A program made the position numbers and the translations under genes. This document shows, piece by piece, positions 46,321 to 57,228 of a stretch of DNA of 64,000 nucleotides. Source of the stretch: Clarireedia homoeocarpa (Eukaryota > Ascomycota > Leotiomycetes > Helotiales > Rutstroemiaceae); NCBI GenBank assembly GCA_001465935.1, contig LNKV01000023.1, positions 620,001 to 684,000 on the forward strand, read 5' to 3'. A model generated the notes under the pieces. The model saw only the letters and a list, made by a program, of their open reading frames with translations, did not search any database and was not told the origin of the DNA. Numbering within the stretch: position 1 is the stretch's first letter; each line of letters opens with the position of its first letter.

Positions 46321-47120
46321 GAGTGGCAATGGAGATTGGTTAGAAAGTAAACCAAGGGCAAGTGGCAGGAAGCAAAGAAATTGGTAGCTCTGGTACTTTC
46401 AGTTAAACGCAAATATTGTTTTCGCATGCGCAGCGTGGAGGCAACAACAAAAAAGTCTTGGTAATGAGTGAGTGGTAGCAAAAGGAAAGGAAATTGAAGG
46501 GAGGAAGTATGAAGGTTGGGGAGAAGAGAACTGGATCTATTAGGTGAATGTCAAGAACCGGATCTATTAGGTGAATGTCAAGAAAAGAAAAGAAATAGAA
46601 AAGTGAATGGTCAAGGTTGTTTAGACTGAAGAATCCGATGGTGACATATTGTGGTATTGAGGGGAACACAAGCACACAAGCACAATAATGTGATTTAACC
46701 CTTGTACTTTCGTAAGACTTATGTTTCGAGGACAATTTCTTATAAGTGACGGCGACGTTGACATTGAAAGAGAAGATGATTGGTCTCAGAGCCTTAGCTC
46801 CTCAGTACTATATGTTGAGCTGCATATGATTTTCTATCTTCTATCAACTAGCACGGCACATGCAGGAGATCCACCACCAACTTGTTATCGTTATCAGCTC
46901 GGAGTATCGATATTCCGTCCCGAGCTTTGGGAATTGTGAGGTTGTGAGGTTGTGAGGTTCGAGAATGGTAGCTTTGTAATTACCCAAACACATTTCTCAG
47001 ATATCATGGAGCACCAACAGTGAAAAGCTCCCAGTAATTTGCAAAATATGGCGCGACGGCAATAACTAATTACATTATTTCTCACCAGAGCAAGTGCCCG
47101 GCGCCCGCTTTAATACTACC
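46321..47120. promoter_or_regulatory. 800-bp divergent promoter between SNF2-PHD and Clr2-like genes
   Basis: The start codons at 46320 (minus) and 47121 (plus) face away from each other with no gene between, so this segment must carry both promoters. It contains the 25-bp duplication at 46533-46584 and three GAGGTTGT-like units near 46940. No defined operator was recognised. Confidence 0.6.
46533..46584. repeat. Perfect 25-bp tandem duplication
   Basis: Two identical copies, 46533-46557 and 46560-46584, beginning GGATCTATTAGGTGAATG with a CC spacer, upstream of the SNF2 gene. Confidence 0.92.
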
Positions 47121-48944
47121 ATGGCTCCATTCTACCCCGTAACCATCTGCAGGTCCGATGGCCAGTTGGAGGTCATTACGAAGACGGGCGTGAAAGAACT
47201 CAATCGACCAACTGCCGCGCAACTGAACGACAGCCCAGACGCCGAAGGAACAATTGATTGTTACAAGAAGCTTGAGCATGACGAACCGAAAGCTGTGGAT
47301 TGGAGAAGAAAGATTGGCGGCATGTTGATGCACTATTTGGGAGGGCGAGAGCATGCAGGTACAGGACTGATCACGCCTTAGCTATTTCAAGGGGAAAGCT
47401 GACTCCGCTCAGATAGGAATTATATACTCAAAGATCTACCGGAAGGATACGTATTGTGGGAACACGTCAAATACAATGTCGAGAAATTAGCAGAGGAGAA
47501 GAAAAAGGGCAAACACGCGGCGGGAATCTTCGAACGACAAGATGCATATTTATATGGTCATCCACAAGGGCGAAAGAAACGATATCGAAGTCCGGCAGAT
47601 TTCTTCCCACATGTACTATGGTTAGCGACCGATAAGGATGGGGACCCAAGGAATTGCTCGTGCAAAGTTTGTTCGCCAGATGGAGAGGAAGGCCCTCAAG
47701 AAGATAATGTTAAGGTTGAAGTTGTTATCCCAGCGAAGAAGGAAGTCAAACCTGCGCCGATGGTATCGAGCATACCGCAAAAGGCTTCACCCGCGCCGCC
47801 AAAGCCTCCTCCACAGAGCGCTTCGCCAGTACGCTCAGCTGAACAAAGATTAGATGGTGATCCAAACAGCGGGTATTTGTATCGACCTGGAGAGCTGGTT
47901 TGGTTTAATAGAGGACATGCTTGGGGTCTTGCTGTTATATCAAAACGAAGACTCGATAACAATGTCGCGCAATACCTAGTCCAGCCTCTTTCCCATCCCC
48001 TTAGCCATCCGCCATTCCAAATTAAAGAGCAGGAATCGATACGACCATGGCTAGCATGGAGTGTCCCAACCACCACAATTCATCAAATCGATAATCTGAC
48101 CTATGAACAAGTTCCTTGGGATCGAATCATCAGAGGAGAATTCGGATCCGGGGATTTCCAAGTCGACGGCAGCATCCTCGCCGCCAAAGGCATCGATGGA
48201 AGTTACTCCCTCTACGACCGCATCGAGAGCCCACTAGTTGGCTCAGGCGAAGTCCACTACAACGGGATGTTCCTCGGTGCCGAAAAGATATGGGTCGGTG
48301 AACCAGTGCGTCTCCGCGTCCCCGGCGACGACATCATCGTCCTCGTCATCCAAAAACTTATCGAGCGCACCGTCCCCCCCGCCACCTCCATCGTCACTTT
48401 CATTGGCGACATCTACAAATTTGTCGAAATGCCCATGCCCTACAGCAACCGCTCCGAATGGCCCACCCCATCTCTCCCCGCCCGTATGGTCACTGATCTC
48501 CGCTTTCGCAACGAAGTCGCAGACAACGCTAACAAACGCACCTGGTACGAATGGCAGCTCCTGGAACCGGCGGCCCGCCGCGGCTTGGCGGATATCAAAG
48601 GCCGTTGGTACGAAACCCGCACGCTACTTCCGGTGCTGCGTGGTGTAGAGCAGTATCAATTGGGTCTTCAGAGGGGTGAGACGAGCGATGCCGGATTGTG
48701 GATGAATGGGAGAGGCGATACAAGTCGAGGGCCGGGAGTGAGGAAGAAGAATAGGAAGGATACGCTTGGGCAGGCGGTCCCGGTTGACTTTAAGGTTAGT
48801 AGGGGGTTGGATGGACCTGCTCAAGATGATATTTTTCCGGATGCAGGGGCTGCGCAACAACAACCACAGGCGTTCGTGATGTCTGATATTGATCAGTTTA
48901 TGGATTTGGATGGCGCGGCAGTACAGGGTGGGTTTAGTGGTTGA
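47121..48944 (+). CDS. Clr2-like transcription-silencing protein
   Basis: Two exons, 47121-47358 and 47413-48944, giving 589 residues. Clr2 is a subunit of the fission-yeast SHREC heterochromatin silencing complex. The region around residues 90-165 has LPEGYVLWEHVKYNVEKLAE, then AYLYGHPQGRKKRYRSPADF and FFPHVLWLATD, followed by CSCKVC, a cysteine cluster that I associate with the Clr2 N-terminal family. A proline-rich linker follows. The second region (about 220-420) has GYLYRPGELVWFNRGHAWGL, LAWSVPTTT, GMFLGAEKIWVGEPVRLR and VTFIGDIYKFVEMP, as in the Clr2 C-terminal domain. ATG 47121 is preferred; upstream frame from 47094 starts with GTG. The 54-nt intron has donor GTACAG and acceptor CGCTCAG. 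The family assignment comes from remembered domain wording. Confidence 0.8.
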
Positions 48945-49840
48945 GGGATTGCGTAACAGGGAGGTAATGTTTCAATTTGTGAAGTTGGCGAATTCGGATC
49001 GGGATTGTGGCGTTGTTAAAATTGAAAATGGTACGCGTTTGGGTATGTATGGAGGGGGGGATGTATGTATTTAATGCGGTTGCTAAGATTGGATGGGATA
49101 GGACGTATGTGTGTATGTACGTGTTCTCAAGGGAAAAAAATGGTGCAGAGGAATAGCTAGATGTGATGATAGATGATCTGGGCAATATAGAAGACATTTT
49201 AAATCTTCTATGAAGATGGAGTAAGAGTTTCATATGATGGGCCATGGGCTAGTGCAAGTTGGATGAAAATGCGATGGGAACTCTTACGGAATGTTAGCAG
49301 CACAAGTTAAGTTTGGATTTTATTGTTGTCGAGGACCTCTAGAGTTGGTACAGTCGCGGCATGGATAGGGGGTTGGTCGTATGGGAGTGTATGTACGAGA
49401 ACACGGTGAGAAGTTGAAAGAACAGCAGCGAGAAATGGAGCCAGCGTATGGTAAATAATTTAACAATGCGTGAATCATCATGCTAGTAAAGCGATATCAA
49501 CGACAGTGAGTAGTATCGAGAAAGAAAGGGAGTACGATGTTAACCCGGGTAGACTAAGTCATCCATCCATCCATCCATCCATCCATCTATTCCTTGCATG
49601 AACCCTTCTTTGAAACTGTCCGTACGATTTTCAGTTCCATGGCTGTCCTATGTTTTTTCGCTGAAATGTGTTTCTTAATTGCATCAGCGATGAAAGCCCT
49701 GCGGTATGCTGTTTTAGTGATGGGAAGGAGGTGGAGCTGTGCTAGGGGAAAAGTATTTAAGGAGGCGGCTTCGCTTATTTGATGACGGATTATCAGAGCT
49801 CTTTGTGGGGGGTTAGAGAAGAAGACCTCTATAATTCACA
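48945..49840. other. 3' flank of the Clr2-like gene, no gene seen
   Basis: Mostly purine-rich plus strand. It contains a short (CATC)n tract near 49562-49590. No coding region was recognised. Confidence 0.5.
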
Positions 49841-50077
49841 CACATTTGTCCGACACTCTGGAGAACGTGTGTAATATCAGTGAACGCTATGAAGCCTTAG
49901 TCGTTTACACACGTAGCTGCACCTGAGTCGTGTGCTTCACTAAGGGTATCGCTATGCTTAGCCCTGGAGCCTGTGGTTCTATATAAGGCCTCTTCTTCTT
50001 CTTGTAAATAGTCTTAGTTCTGTAGTTCAATATTCTAAGGTCATTCAGCACTTTTATTAGTGGTTCCGTCACACATT
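49841..50077. mobile_element. Probable solo LTR (225 bp) flanked by direct repeats
   Basis: Positions 49847-50071 begin TGTCCGACAC and end GTTCCGTCA, so have the TG...CA termini of an LTR. The segment is bracketed by identical 6-bp CACATT at 49841-49846 and 50072-50077 (LTR insertions usually duplicate 5 bp, so one matching base may be chance). Inside is a TATA-like element (TCTATATAAGGCC near 49978) followed by a CTTCTTCTTCTTG pyrimidine stretch, which suits an LTR promoter. No internal retrotransposon coding region adjoins it. The orientation is uncertain. Confidence 0.6.
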
Positions 50078-50150
50078 CTGCGAATGAGGAAGTGAATAGT
50101 AGATTTAAGGAACTGGCTAGGTGATATTAAGGGTATATAAAGATGGCAGG

Positions 50151-50603
50151 ATGATGCCGCCTTCATACGACTTCGCGAAACACCGTGGCTCTGTGTGGCA
50201 ATTGAGATATAATACAGGTAGCGTGGATAACGCGTGGATACGAGTAACGAATAAAGAAGTGTTCACGCGCGCCAAAGAACAGCAAGAATTGAGTCGCAAC
50301 ACCTGGACAGACCCACGCACCTGGCTGAGATACGATCCACCAATCGTACCAGCACTAACATCCAGATTTACGCACGACGCTAACGGTGTGAACGGGGTAC
50401 CAGCAAACGTGTTTCCGTCGGCACTCGTCATCGCGGCGATCTTGAACGCACCAATAGCGGCTACAACGAGGCACACACTTTTCCCTGCCACATTCGGTTC
50501 GGACAGGTTACCGTTCAGGCGACATTGGTCTTGCTGTAGACAATGGCAACAGCAATGGTCTCTCCTCAAAACCGAAAGTGGCATCCGCCACTCATTACAA
50601 TAG
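50151..50603 (+). CDS. Questionable 150-codon open frame
   Basis: An ATG-initiated frame (MMPPSYDFAKHRGSVWQLRY...) in a locally GC-richer 500-bp island right after the putative solo LTR. The opposite strand (50647-50117) is open for 176 codons over the same bases, so at most one can be real. No domain, signal peptide or membrane span was recognised. It may be a small lineage-specific gene, part of an old element, or chance. Confidence 0.2.
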   Translation: MMPPSYDFAKHRGSVWQLRYNTGSVDNAWIRVTNKEVFTRAKEQQELSRNTWTDPRTWLRYDPPIVPALTSRFTHDANGVNGVPANVFPSALVIAAILNAPIAATTRHTLFPATFGSDRLPFRRHWSCCRQWQQQWSLLKTESGIRHSLQ

Positions 50604-51162
50604 TCGTAGTTTTTCGTGTTGCAGATGCGGAGCGTCGTATCGTTCATCGATTACGTATATATTTTGATACACATTGAAGGCTGATTCTGTGAAGATGTGA
50701 TCATGATAACGTTAAATATAAGCAATGACAGTGAAATCATACATAAGATAACAATAGCCGTATTCAGAAATAACATTACCTAGAGCTGGTTATCATTTTC
50801 AAGAAGACCACAGCAGCGATTCCACTTACTTTCATCATCTGAGAACATGACGCAACTGGGAAATGATACAATTTGACTCTGAACTTGGTGATCTAAGCAG
50901 TATTGTTAATAGTGCGCCCGTTCAGATCATCTAGGTTCATCCCAATAGCTTCTTAAATACCTCTCGATTTAACAAACTCCCACTTTCCTGCTCCAAGAAA
51001 GTGTAGCTTGGAAGTGAAGTCCTATCTAGTACATTCGATCTCAGATATATCTCATACAGAGATGCGTAAGTGAATTTCCAATTCTTATCTGAGCATCCAT
51101 ACCGTTAAACAGACTAACCTCTCTATATAAACCGAAACTCCTACAATTTTCGTTCTCAGACT

Positions 51163-51235
51163 CGGCATGTGAAACTCCAAAAGTGACGCCACTTCTAGAG
51201 AAGTGACAATTACGGGTTATATTTCACACGGCATG
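51163..51235 (+). mobile_element. Ultra-short insertion, copy A (59 bp plus 7-bp target duplications)
   Basis: The 59-bp core at 51170-51228 starts TGAAACTCCAAAAGTGACGC and ends ATATTTCACA. It is bracketed by perfect 7-bp direct repeats CGGCATG at 51163-51169 and 51229-51235. Inside is a perfect short palindrome, CACTTCT/AGAAGTG around AG. It is about 92% identical to copy B by eye, which lies in inverse orientation about 320 bp downstream. There is no coding capacity. Confidence 0.8.
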
Positions 51236-51546
51236 TCAGACCAGGATAGAGTTATATATCTCTGTTCAAAGACAGCCTTACCTTCATGGAAATATAACAA
51301 ATTGTCCTGCGGCTCCATCCTGGCTGTTCTGACGATTGTTGTTATTCTCTGGTAAGTGTTATTTTTCACTCATTATGATTACTGTCACTTACCCAAGCAT
51401 CTTCTCTGTCCCTTAAACGTACTCACTTCAATCATCACTAAGCTATAACATGGTGCATAGACTACAATACAGCTGACTTTTGACTCCATAACATTTGTTG
51501 ACAGCTCTCCCACTGACTTTGATAATAGAAAGAACGGGAAGCTTTT

Positions 51547-51620
51547 CAGCACTTGTGAAATATAAGTCGTAATTGTCACTTCTCTAGAGCTGGCGTCACT
51601 TTTGGAGTTTTCACAGCACT
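51547..51620 (-). mobile_element. Ultra-short insertion, copy B (60 bp plus 7-bp target duplications)
   Basis: The 60-bp core at 51554-51613, read on the minus strand, matches copy A with four substitutions and one extra A. It is bracketed by a different perfect 7-bp direct repeat, CAGCACT, at 51547-51553 and 51614-51620. Different target sequences at equivalent core boundaries indicate two separate insertions of one element rather than one larger duplication. Confidence 0.8.
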
Positions 51621-53000
51621 ATATATAGATTCTTATCCTCGTACTCCCTTATCATTTCCCCTTCCTTTAGCGATTGTCACGAGCTGGTGAACTTAGAGGG
51701 TAGCCAGTGAATACCCATCTCCTCCTCTCCTGTCCCCATCATTATTCACTCTCACTTAGACCATATCAATAAATCCTAGCATATCGCAACCATCAACCTA
51801 TATATGAAGCTCACCTTAACTACCTTTCCACTTTCCCGCATAGGAAAACCAATACTTGTACCGATATTACAGTATGGATGGAGCTTAGATGTCGAGCTCA
51901 TACTAGCACTTGCTGCATAGCGACCAAGCACAGCTCCCTAGGACCAGTCAATCTTACTCTCCACACTTTGCAGCGATCAGTACAGGTGGCTCGCAGATTA
52001 GGTAGGTCAAAAGACAGGACAGAAGTAGCTTAGATTTCAACAACAACAACAACAACAACAACAAAAACAAAATCAACAAAAAGGAAAGGGTAAACGGCAG
52101 TAACAACTTTTTCCCACTCGATATCGGTCCTCAAAGAAGAACCGTTTATGGAAAGAAGAAGCATTTTTAGACAACAATTCAGTTTTCTTATATACCTACT
52201 CCTGCTTCTTCCCCCATTCTCATGATCTTCAGACTGGTGAATGGTGGTTGTGTTGTGCTGGATAGATAGATAGAATAGTAAATTTGTCGTTGATCGTACC
52301 GTATTGATATCCAGACATTTCATTTGTAAATAGTTCGTATTCCACCTATGATTTATAATCCCGATCCAATTCCCATTTCCCGTCTGATGTATTCCTTTAC
52401 ATACTCTCGCCCCTCGCTTACCCCTTCCCGGTTTACTCCAGTAGTATCTATTATATAAACCCCCATCCCTAAACTGAAATGAAGCCGCTGAGCATTGGAG
52501 AATAGTCACCGGAGATGATCAAGTCTCGACGAAGGCAGTGTCCAGAACGACATAGTAGACGTTTGATGTGCAGGATATCAGCAGTGGTGACAGTAGCAGT
52601 CACGGCGATGAAGAGTGACGGAAGAGAAATGACAGCAAGTGGAAGTACTGTACGAGTGCATGAACTTATATAAGATGAATAAAATAAATCTGATGGTGCG
52701 ACATACCCTTGATCCAGATGATAATCGAGATAAAGTGAAAAAGGAATAGAATCCCACGACCTAGACATCACTCGCATATGCAAATAGCAACCACGATGTA
52801 TTAAATTGCCAAGTACGTGGTTCCCTGCAGCCAGCCAGCCTATCCAACTTATGTTCCACCTCCGCCGCAAACACGTCTGCGTCTACATCTCTATCTCCGT
52901 CCGTCATTAGATATTTATCCTTAATACACACACACACACACACATATATATATCCACGCACCAGCTCCTCCTCTACCGAGTATTCCCTCCCCTCCCTTCC
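51621..53000. other. Non-coding, start of microsatellite-rich zone
   Basis: No supported gene. It holds (CAA)n at 52038-52063, an (AC)n/(AT)n run at about 52928-52952, and a strongly pyrimidine-rich plus strand from about 52960. Confidence 0.5.
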
Positions 53001-53042
53001 CCTCTCTCCGCCTTTCCCTTCCGCTCTCCTCTCCTCTACCAA

Positions 53043-53103
53043 TCTACCTACCTACCTACCTACCTACCTACCTACCTACCTACCTACCTACCTACCTACC
53101 TAC
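53043..53103. repeat. Tetranucleotide microsatellite (CTAC)n
   Basis: About fifteen uninterrupted CTAC units directly after a 60-bp CT-rich tract. Confidence 0.97.
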
Positions 53104-54502
53104 ACTACCGATACCACCTCAACAGCTCAAACGCTTAATCAACAAATCCAAATCCAAATCCAAATTCCCAACCCCTCTACCATCCATCTACCCCTCTCTC
53201 CCACACAAATTACATTACACCGCCCATCTCATCCCATCCCATCCCATTCCACTCCATTCCCATCTGCAAGCACCTCGCAACGTTACATACATATATACAT
53301 ACATACATACACGCACCACACCACACCACACCACACCACACCACCTATCCATCAACCAACCAACCACTCTGTTCCCACAAACATACAGCACCGCATCAAG
53401 CGCACACCGCATTTGCATCGCATCGCATCGCATCGCATCGCTTTAGAAAGGTGAAACATTTTTGTTTTTATTCCAGTACTGTGTATGTATGGCTGGATTC
53501 GACTGCAATCTGTATGTGTGCTATTTGTGCTATGTTCTTGGTGTCTTTATTTCAATGCAAAGAAAATGATGAAGCTCAAAGTCTTCAACGAGCGACGTTG
53601 GGGGGGTAACAATATAACCACTTGAGCACTACACCAGCCAAACTGAGCAAAGATGGAGTATAAGCACCAACAGTTATGTAGAAGATTGAAAGTCTCTTGA
53701 AAGAAACATTTGGGAAGCTTTATTCATATTTCTATATCCCATCTTGTTGATCGTTGTTGCGTCGACCGCACTGCCATTTCACCATTTCATTTTCCAAACC
53801 ATCTGCTTGTTCCTGTCACCGACCTAAAAGCCTCTCCTCCAGCTCTTCTTCTCTTCTGCCCCTTCTATGATCCATCACCCATCATCCATCATCCCCTGTC
53901 CGTCATCCCTCACACCAAATCCCACCACCAACGTAAAAAAGCCTCGTAAGGCGAACTCGTAAAATATCCCAAACACAGGTAATGAATGCATGCCGCGCAA
54001 TCAGTATGACGAATTGATCATGCATATGAAATATCATTCCGTAAAACAAAAGCAATGTTTCAAATAAAAAATAAAAAAAAGAGATCTACAATAGCAGATC
54101 TATCCAAACCATTGATTCCATAGTTCTAGATATTTTGATTGATGTAGCTCCCCCACTCGGAAGGAAAAGAAGGGGGAAAATTTCGCGAACGAAGCTGCCA
54201 TTGCAGAACAGAACAGAACCAAACATAACAGGGAGGATCCCTTCTCAAGTTTCTGAGAAATGAGAGAAAGCTCGACTAGGTCTAGGGCACTTGCTTATAT
54301 TATATAGTCTTACTTCATTCTCATAGCCAGACTATAGGAGGAAAGCGGGCTCCAAGAAGGTAGATCACTCGGTAGGTAACAAGGACCGAAAAAAAAGCCT
54401 CGTCTCGATCTCCTTCTCTATATTGCGTTTCATCTCCATCTTTCATCTCCATGTATCATGTATCATGTCATATGTACAAGCCTCGCACTCGCGAATCTCT
54501 TC

Positions 54503-54534
<32 letters not shown>

Positions 54535-55010
54535 TCCTAATCCTTAATCCAAACCAGGGATCCCGCTGCTAAGATCCTATCTATCATATACCCCCAAGAT
54601 GGAAATTCGAGATGGCACTTGTAGGAAATAGGTATACTCTTACGAGATCTCGTCTCATCTCATCTCATCCCATCCCCAACCAAATCACGAGAAGGAGAAA
54701 TTTTTTTTTAATTTGGAACTTGAACTTAATCTCTGGGGGGGGGGTGGGGGAGGGGGGTTCTTATTCGCGGAGAATATAAGAAGCTAGAGCTCTTACCTTT
54801 CCTCTCTTGTTTTCACGAGCAAGCCACGTGCGTCAAATTTCTTCTTTCTCGTACGATCACTGTGGTAATTCTTGGGGAGGGGGGGGGAGAACCATGGTAG
54901 TTATCAGCCACCAAATAGCAATTGGTGCGGCATAGTTTGACGCGACGCGAGGCGAAGTGAGGTGAAGGGAGGAAGAAGAAGCTGTACACAAGTAGACTAT
55001 GTGCCAAGCT
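53104..55010. other. Non-coding, many short microsatellites
   Basis: Includes CATCC and CACCA pentamer runs (53230-53345), (GCATC)n at about 53415-53440, (CT)n at 54497-54535, TCTCA units near 54650 and G homopolymer-rich tracts near 54735-54760. No coding region was seen. Confidence 0.55.
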
Positions 55011-55164
55011 ACCAATACCAATAGCAATAGCACTAGCAATAGCAATACCAATGCCAATACCAATACCAATACCAATACCAATACCAATAGCAATGCCAAT
55101 AGCAATACCAATACCAATGCCAATACCAACACCAACACCAACACCAACACCAATACCAATACCC
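55011..55164. repeat. Hexanucleotide array (ACCAAT/AGCAAT)n
   Basis: About 25 units of A[C/G]CAAT-type hexamers with internal ordering of C and G variants. The plus-strand frame would read as Asn/Thr/Ser runs and the minus-strand frame as Leu/Val runs, both artefacts of the repeat. Confidence 0.95.
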
Positions 55165-55500
55165 TGTTACTTGGGATATAGCACGGGCATCAGCTAATAA
55201 TGCAAGCCCAGCACGTGGCGGGATGACTCTGGAACTCTAGACTCTGGCATTTCACGTGGGGAAAAAAAGCAAAAGAACCTGGATAGCTAAAACTTTAAAA
55301 CCTTAGCGAAGTAACTTTACTGTATTGTATATAGCTCACTTAGTAGCTTAGTCCCTTTTTTTCCCACTTCATTTCCTACCAAAATGCACACACATAGAAC
55401 TAACTAGTTACTTGGTAGTTATCTGTCGGACGTGGCAGCGCAGCCAAAGTTCCGAGTTTTCCAAGTTCCATGTAACTTAAGCCAGGAGTTCCCTGACTGC

Positions 55501-55563
55501 GACGACGGCGACGACGACGATGACGATGACGATGACGGTGACGGTGACGGTGACGGTGACGGT
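55501..55563. repeat. GAC/GAT/GGT-GAC hexanucleotide array
   Basis: About ten hexamer units that change in blocks from GACGAC through GATGAC to GGTGAC. Confidence 0.93.
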
Positions 55564-56584
55564 GCGGAAAGCTAATTCTCTGTGTTACTGTATTCCACTG
55601 CCATGTCTGTTTCTGTTTCCGGGACTTGCATGCATGCACAAAAGCTACCTTAACCCTCCCTTACGTGCGTACCGCCACGAGGTCCCCCAAGGGAGTTAAG
55701 CTTTGAATGGAGGAAATAGGAATGGATCATCGTGAGCGGGCCGGAGCGCTTTTGGTTTTTCGATAGCGATTTGCTTGATTGACCGACTAGTTGCAATGTA
55801 CAGTACAAAGTAAGTTAAGTTACAATAGTCGCGGCGGGCAATTCCTAGATGGAAATAGTACTTCTCTCCCCTTCCTTTCTCCCTTTGTCGAGGAAAAAGT
55901 GCAAAAGGCCAGGGAGGTAAGGGAGGCAGGTAGGTTATCGCCGCAGATAAGATAATTGCACAAGCAAACTCTATATTTATTTATTCTTCCAAGCTTTTCG
56001 TAAACAAGCATTTATTCTTCCAAGCTTACTCGTACCGTGCTCTCAAAGAATGAGGGGAAAGCAAGACCCAACATCCGGTCGGAGAACCAGGATAGGAAAA
56101 ATCGGTTGTGCCGTCTTCTTCCCTTGCCCTTCCCTTCCCTTCCCTTGCCCGGCGGGGGGTTCTTTACCCGTTGGGGAAATGGGTTCTCTGGCACATCGTA
56201 CCATCTCTGCGGTGGCGCAGAAAAACAACCATGCCTTTGGGCGTTGCATTGTGCCTGTACCTACTTCTTCGGTACAGGATACTCGCAGGATGGGAAAGAA
56301 TAGGAATATTTTTCCTTGGAATACGGACGGCTCGGCGGGTACAAAGGACATACATGCATGTAATCTCAACTTTTTTTTTTTTTTTGGTGTTTTTTTTTTT
56401 TTTTGGTTTTGTTCCGAGCCGTGTTCCATATTCTGGGTTGCTGGAGTAGATGGAGGTTAAGAGGGTGGCGTCAGAGAAAAGAAAGGAGAATCAAATATTC
56501 AATATCACGGTTGGTAAATTGGGGGTTTCTATTGTGGAAATATGGAATATAGAGTATGGAATATGGAGTGTGGTGTGGTGTGGT
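55564..56584. other. Non-coding spacer
   Basis: Contains (CCCTT)n near 56120-56150 and two poly-T runs at about 56371-56405. Several overlapping 60-130-codon frames here are low-complexity and were not accepted as genes. Confidence 0.5.
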
Positions 56585-56639
56585 GGTGTATAGTAGGTGT
56601 ATGGTGTATGGTGTATGGGTGTATGGTGTATGGTGTATG
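56585..56639. repeat. (GGTGTAT)n minisatellite
   Basis: About seven 7- to 8-bp units of GGTGTATG type. Confidence 0.9.
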
Positions 56640-56696
56640 TCGCTTAGTATATACTGATTTGGGGTTCTGCTGTCTTCACTATCGCGCAATGTACAG

Positions 56697-56758
56697 ACCA
56701 GAACCAGAACTAGAACCAGAACTAGAACCAGAACCAGAACCAGAACCAAAACCAGAAC
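56697..56758. repeat. Hexanucleotide array (CCAGAA)n
   Basis: About ten units of CCAGAA with C-to-T variants (CTAGAA). Confidence 0.93.
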
Positions 56759-57051
56759 GCAAGTTAAGATTAAATTAAACGTAGTAGACATGATATCTAC
56801 AAAAAGTATCTTGGACTTCGCTTGACGATCAGGCCAAAGTGAGACTGCCTCTCCCGTTTGTAAACTTGGAACTTGGAAAAGTCTAAGTTGTCGTCCATGA
56901 TGGAATACGGATGGGCACTGTATTTGGTGTGAAGGCCATTGTTAGAGCGGAGGAAGGAAACACATCGCCTTTGTGCAGTTCCAACCACGCTGGCATTGTT
57001 ATTTTTATTTTATTTTATTTTTATTTTTTATTTTTTTTTTCGATACAGGAA

Positions 57052-57228
57052 AGCGAGAAGTGCGAGAAGTACGAGAAGTACGAGAAGTACGACAAGTAAG
57101 ACTTCCAAGAAGCACGACAAGCACGACAAGTACGACAAGTACGACAAGTAAGACTTCCAAGAAGCACGAGAAGCACGAGAAGCACGAGAAGCACGAAAAG
57201 TACGACAAGTAAGACTTCCAAGAAGTAG
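57052..57228. repeat. Two-level repeat: 9-bp units inside a 52-61-bp period
   Basis: Runs of 9-bp units (AAGTACGAG, AAGCACGAG, AAGTACGAC) are punctuated by a 22-bp block, GACAAGTAAGACTTCC plus CAAGAAG-type end, at 57091, 57143 and 57204. Confidence 0.93.

Noticed and set aside
39325..48944. A secondary-metabolite gene cluster around the MDR reductase
   Set aside because: No synthase, P450, transporter or pathway regulator is adjacent; neighbours are chromatin and unknown genes.
51169..51614. One 450-bp MITE with 60-bp terminal inverted repeats
   Set aside because: Each 60-bp copy has its own different 7-bp flanking duplication, and no common duplication flanks the whole 450 bp, so two separate insertions fit better.
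52030..52509. 159-codon minus-strand open frame
   Set aside because: Ends in a (CAA)n-derived Val/Phe run and shows no conserved features.
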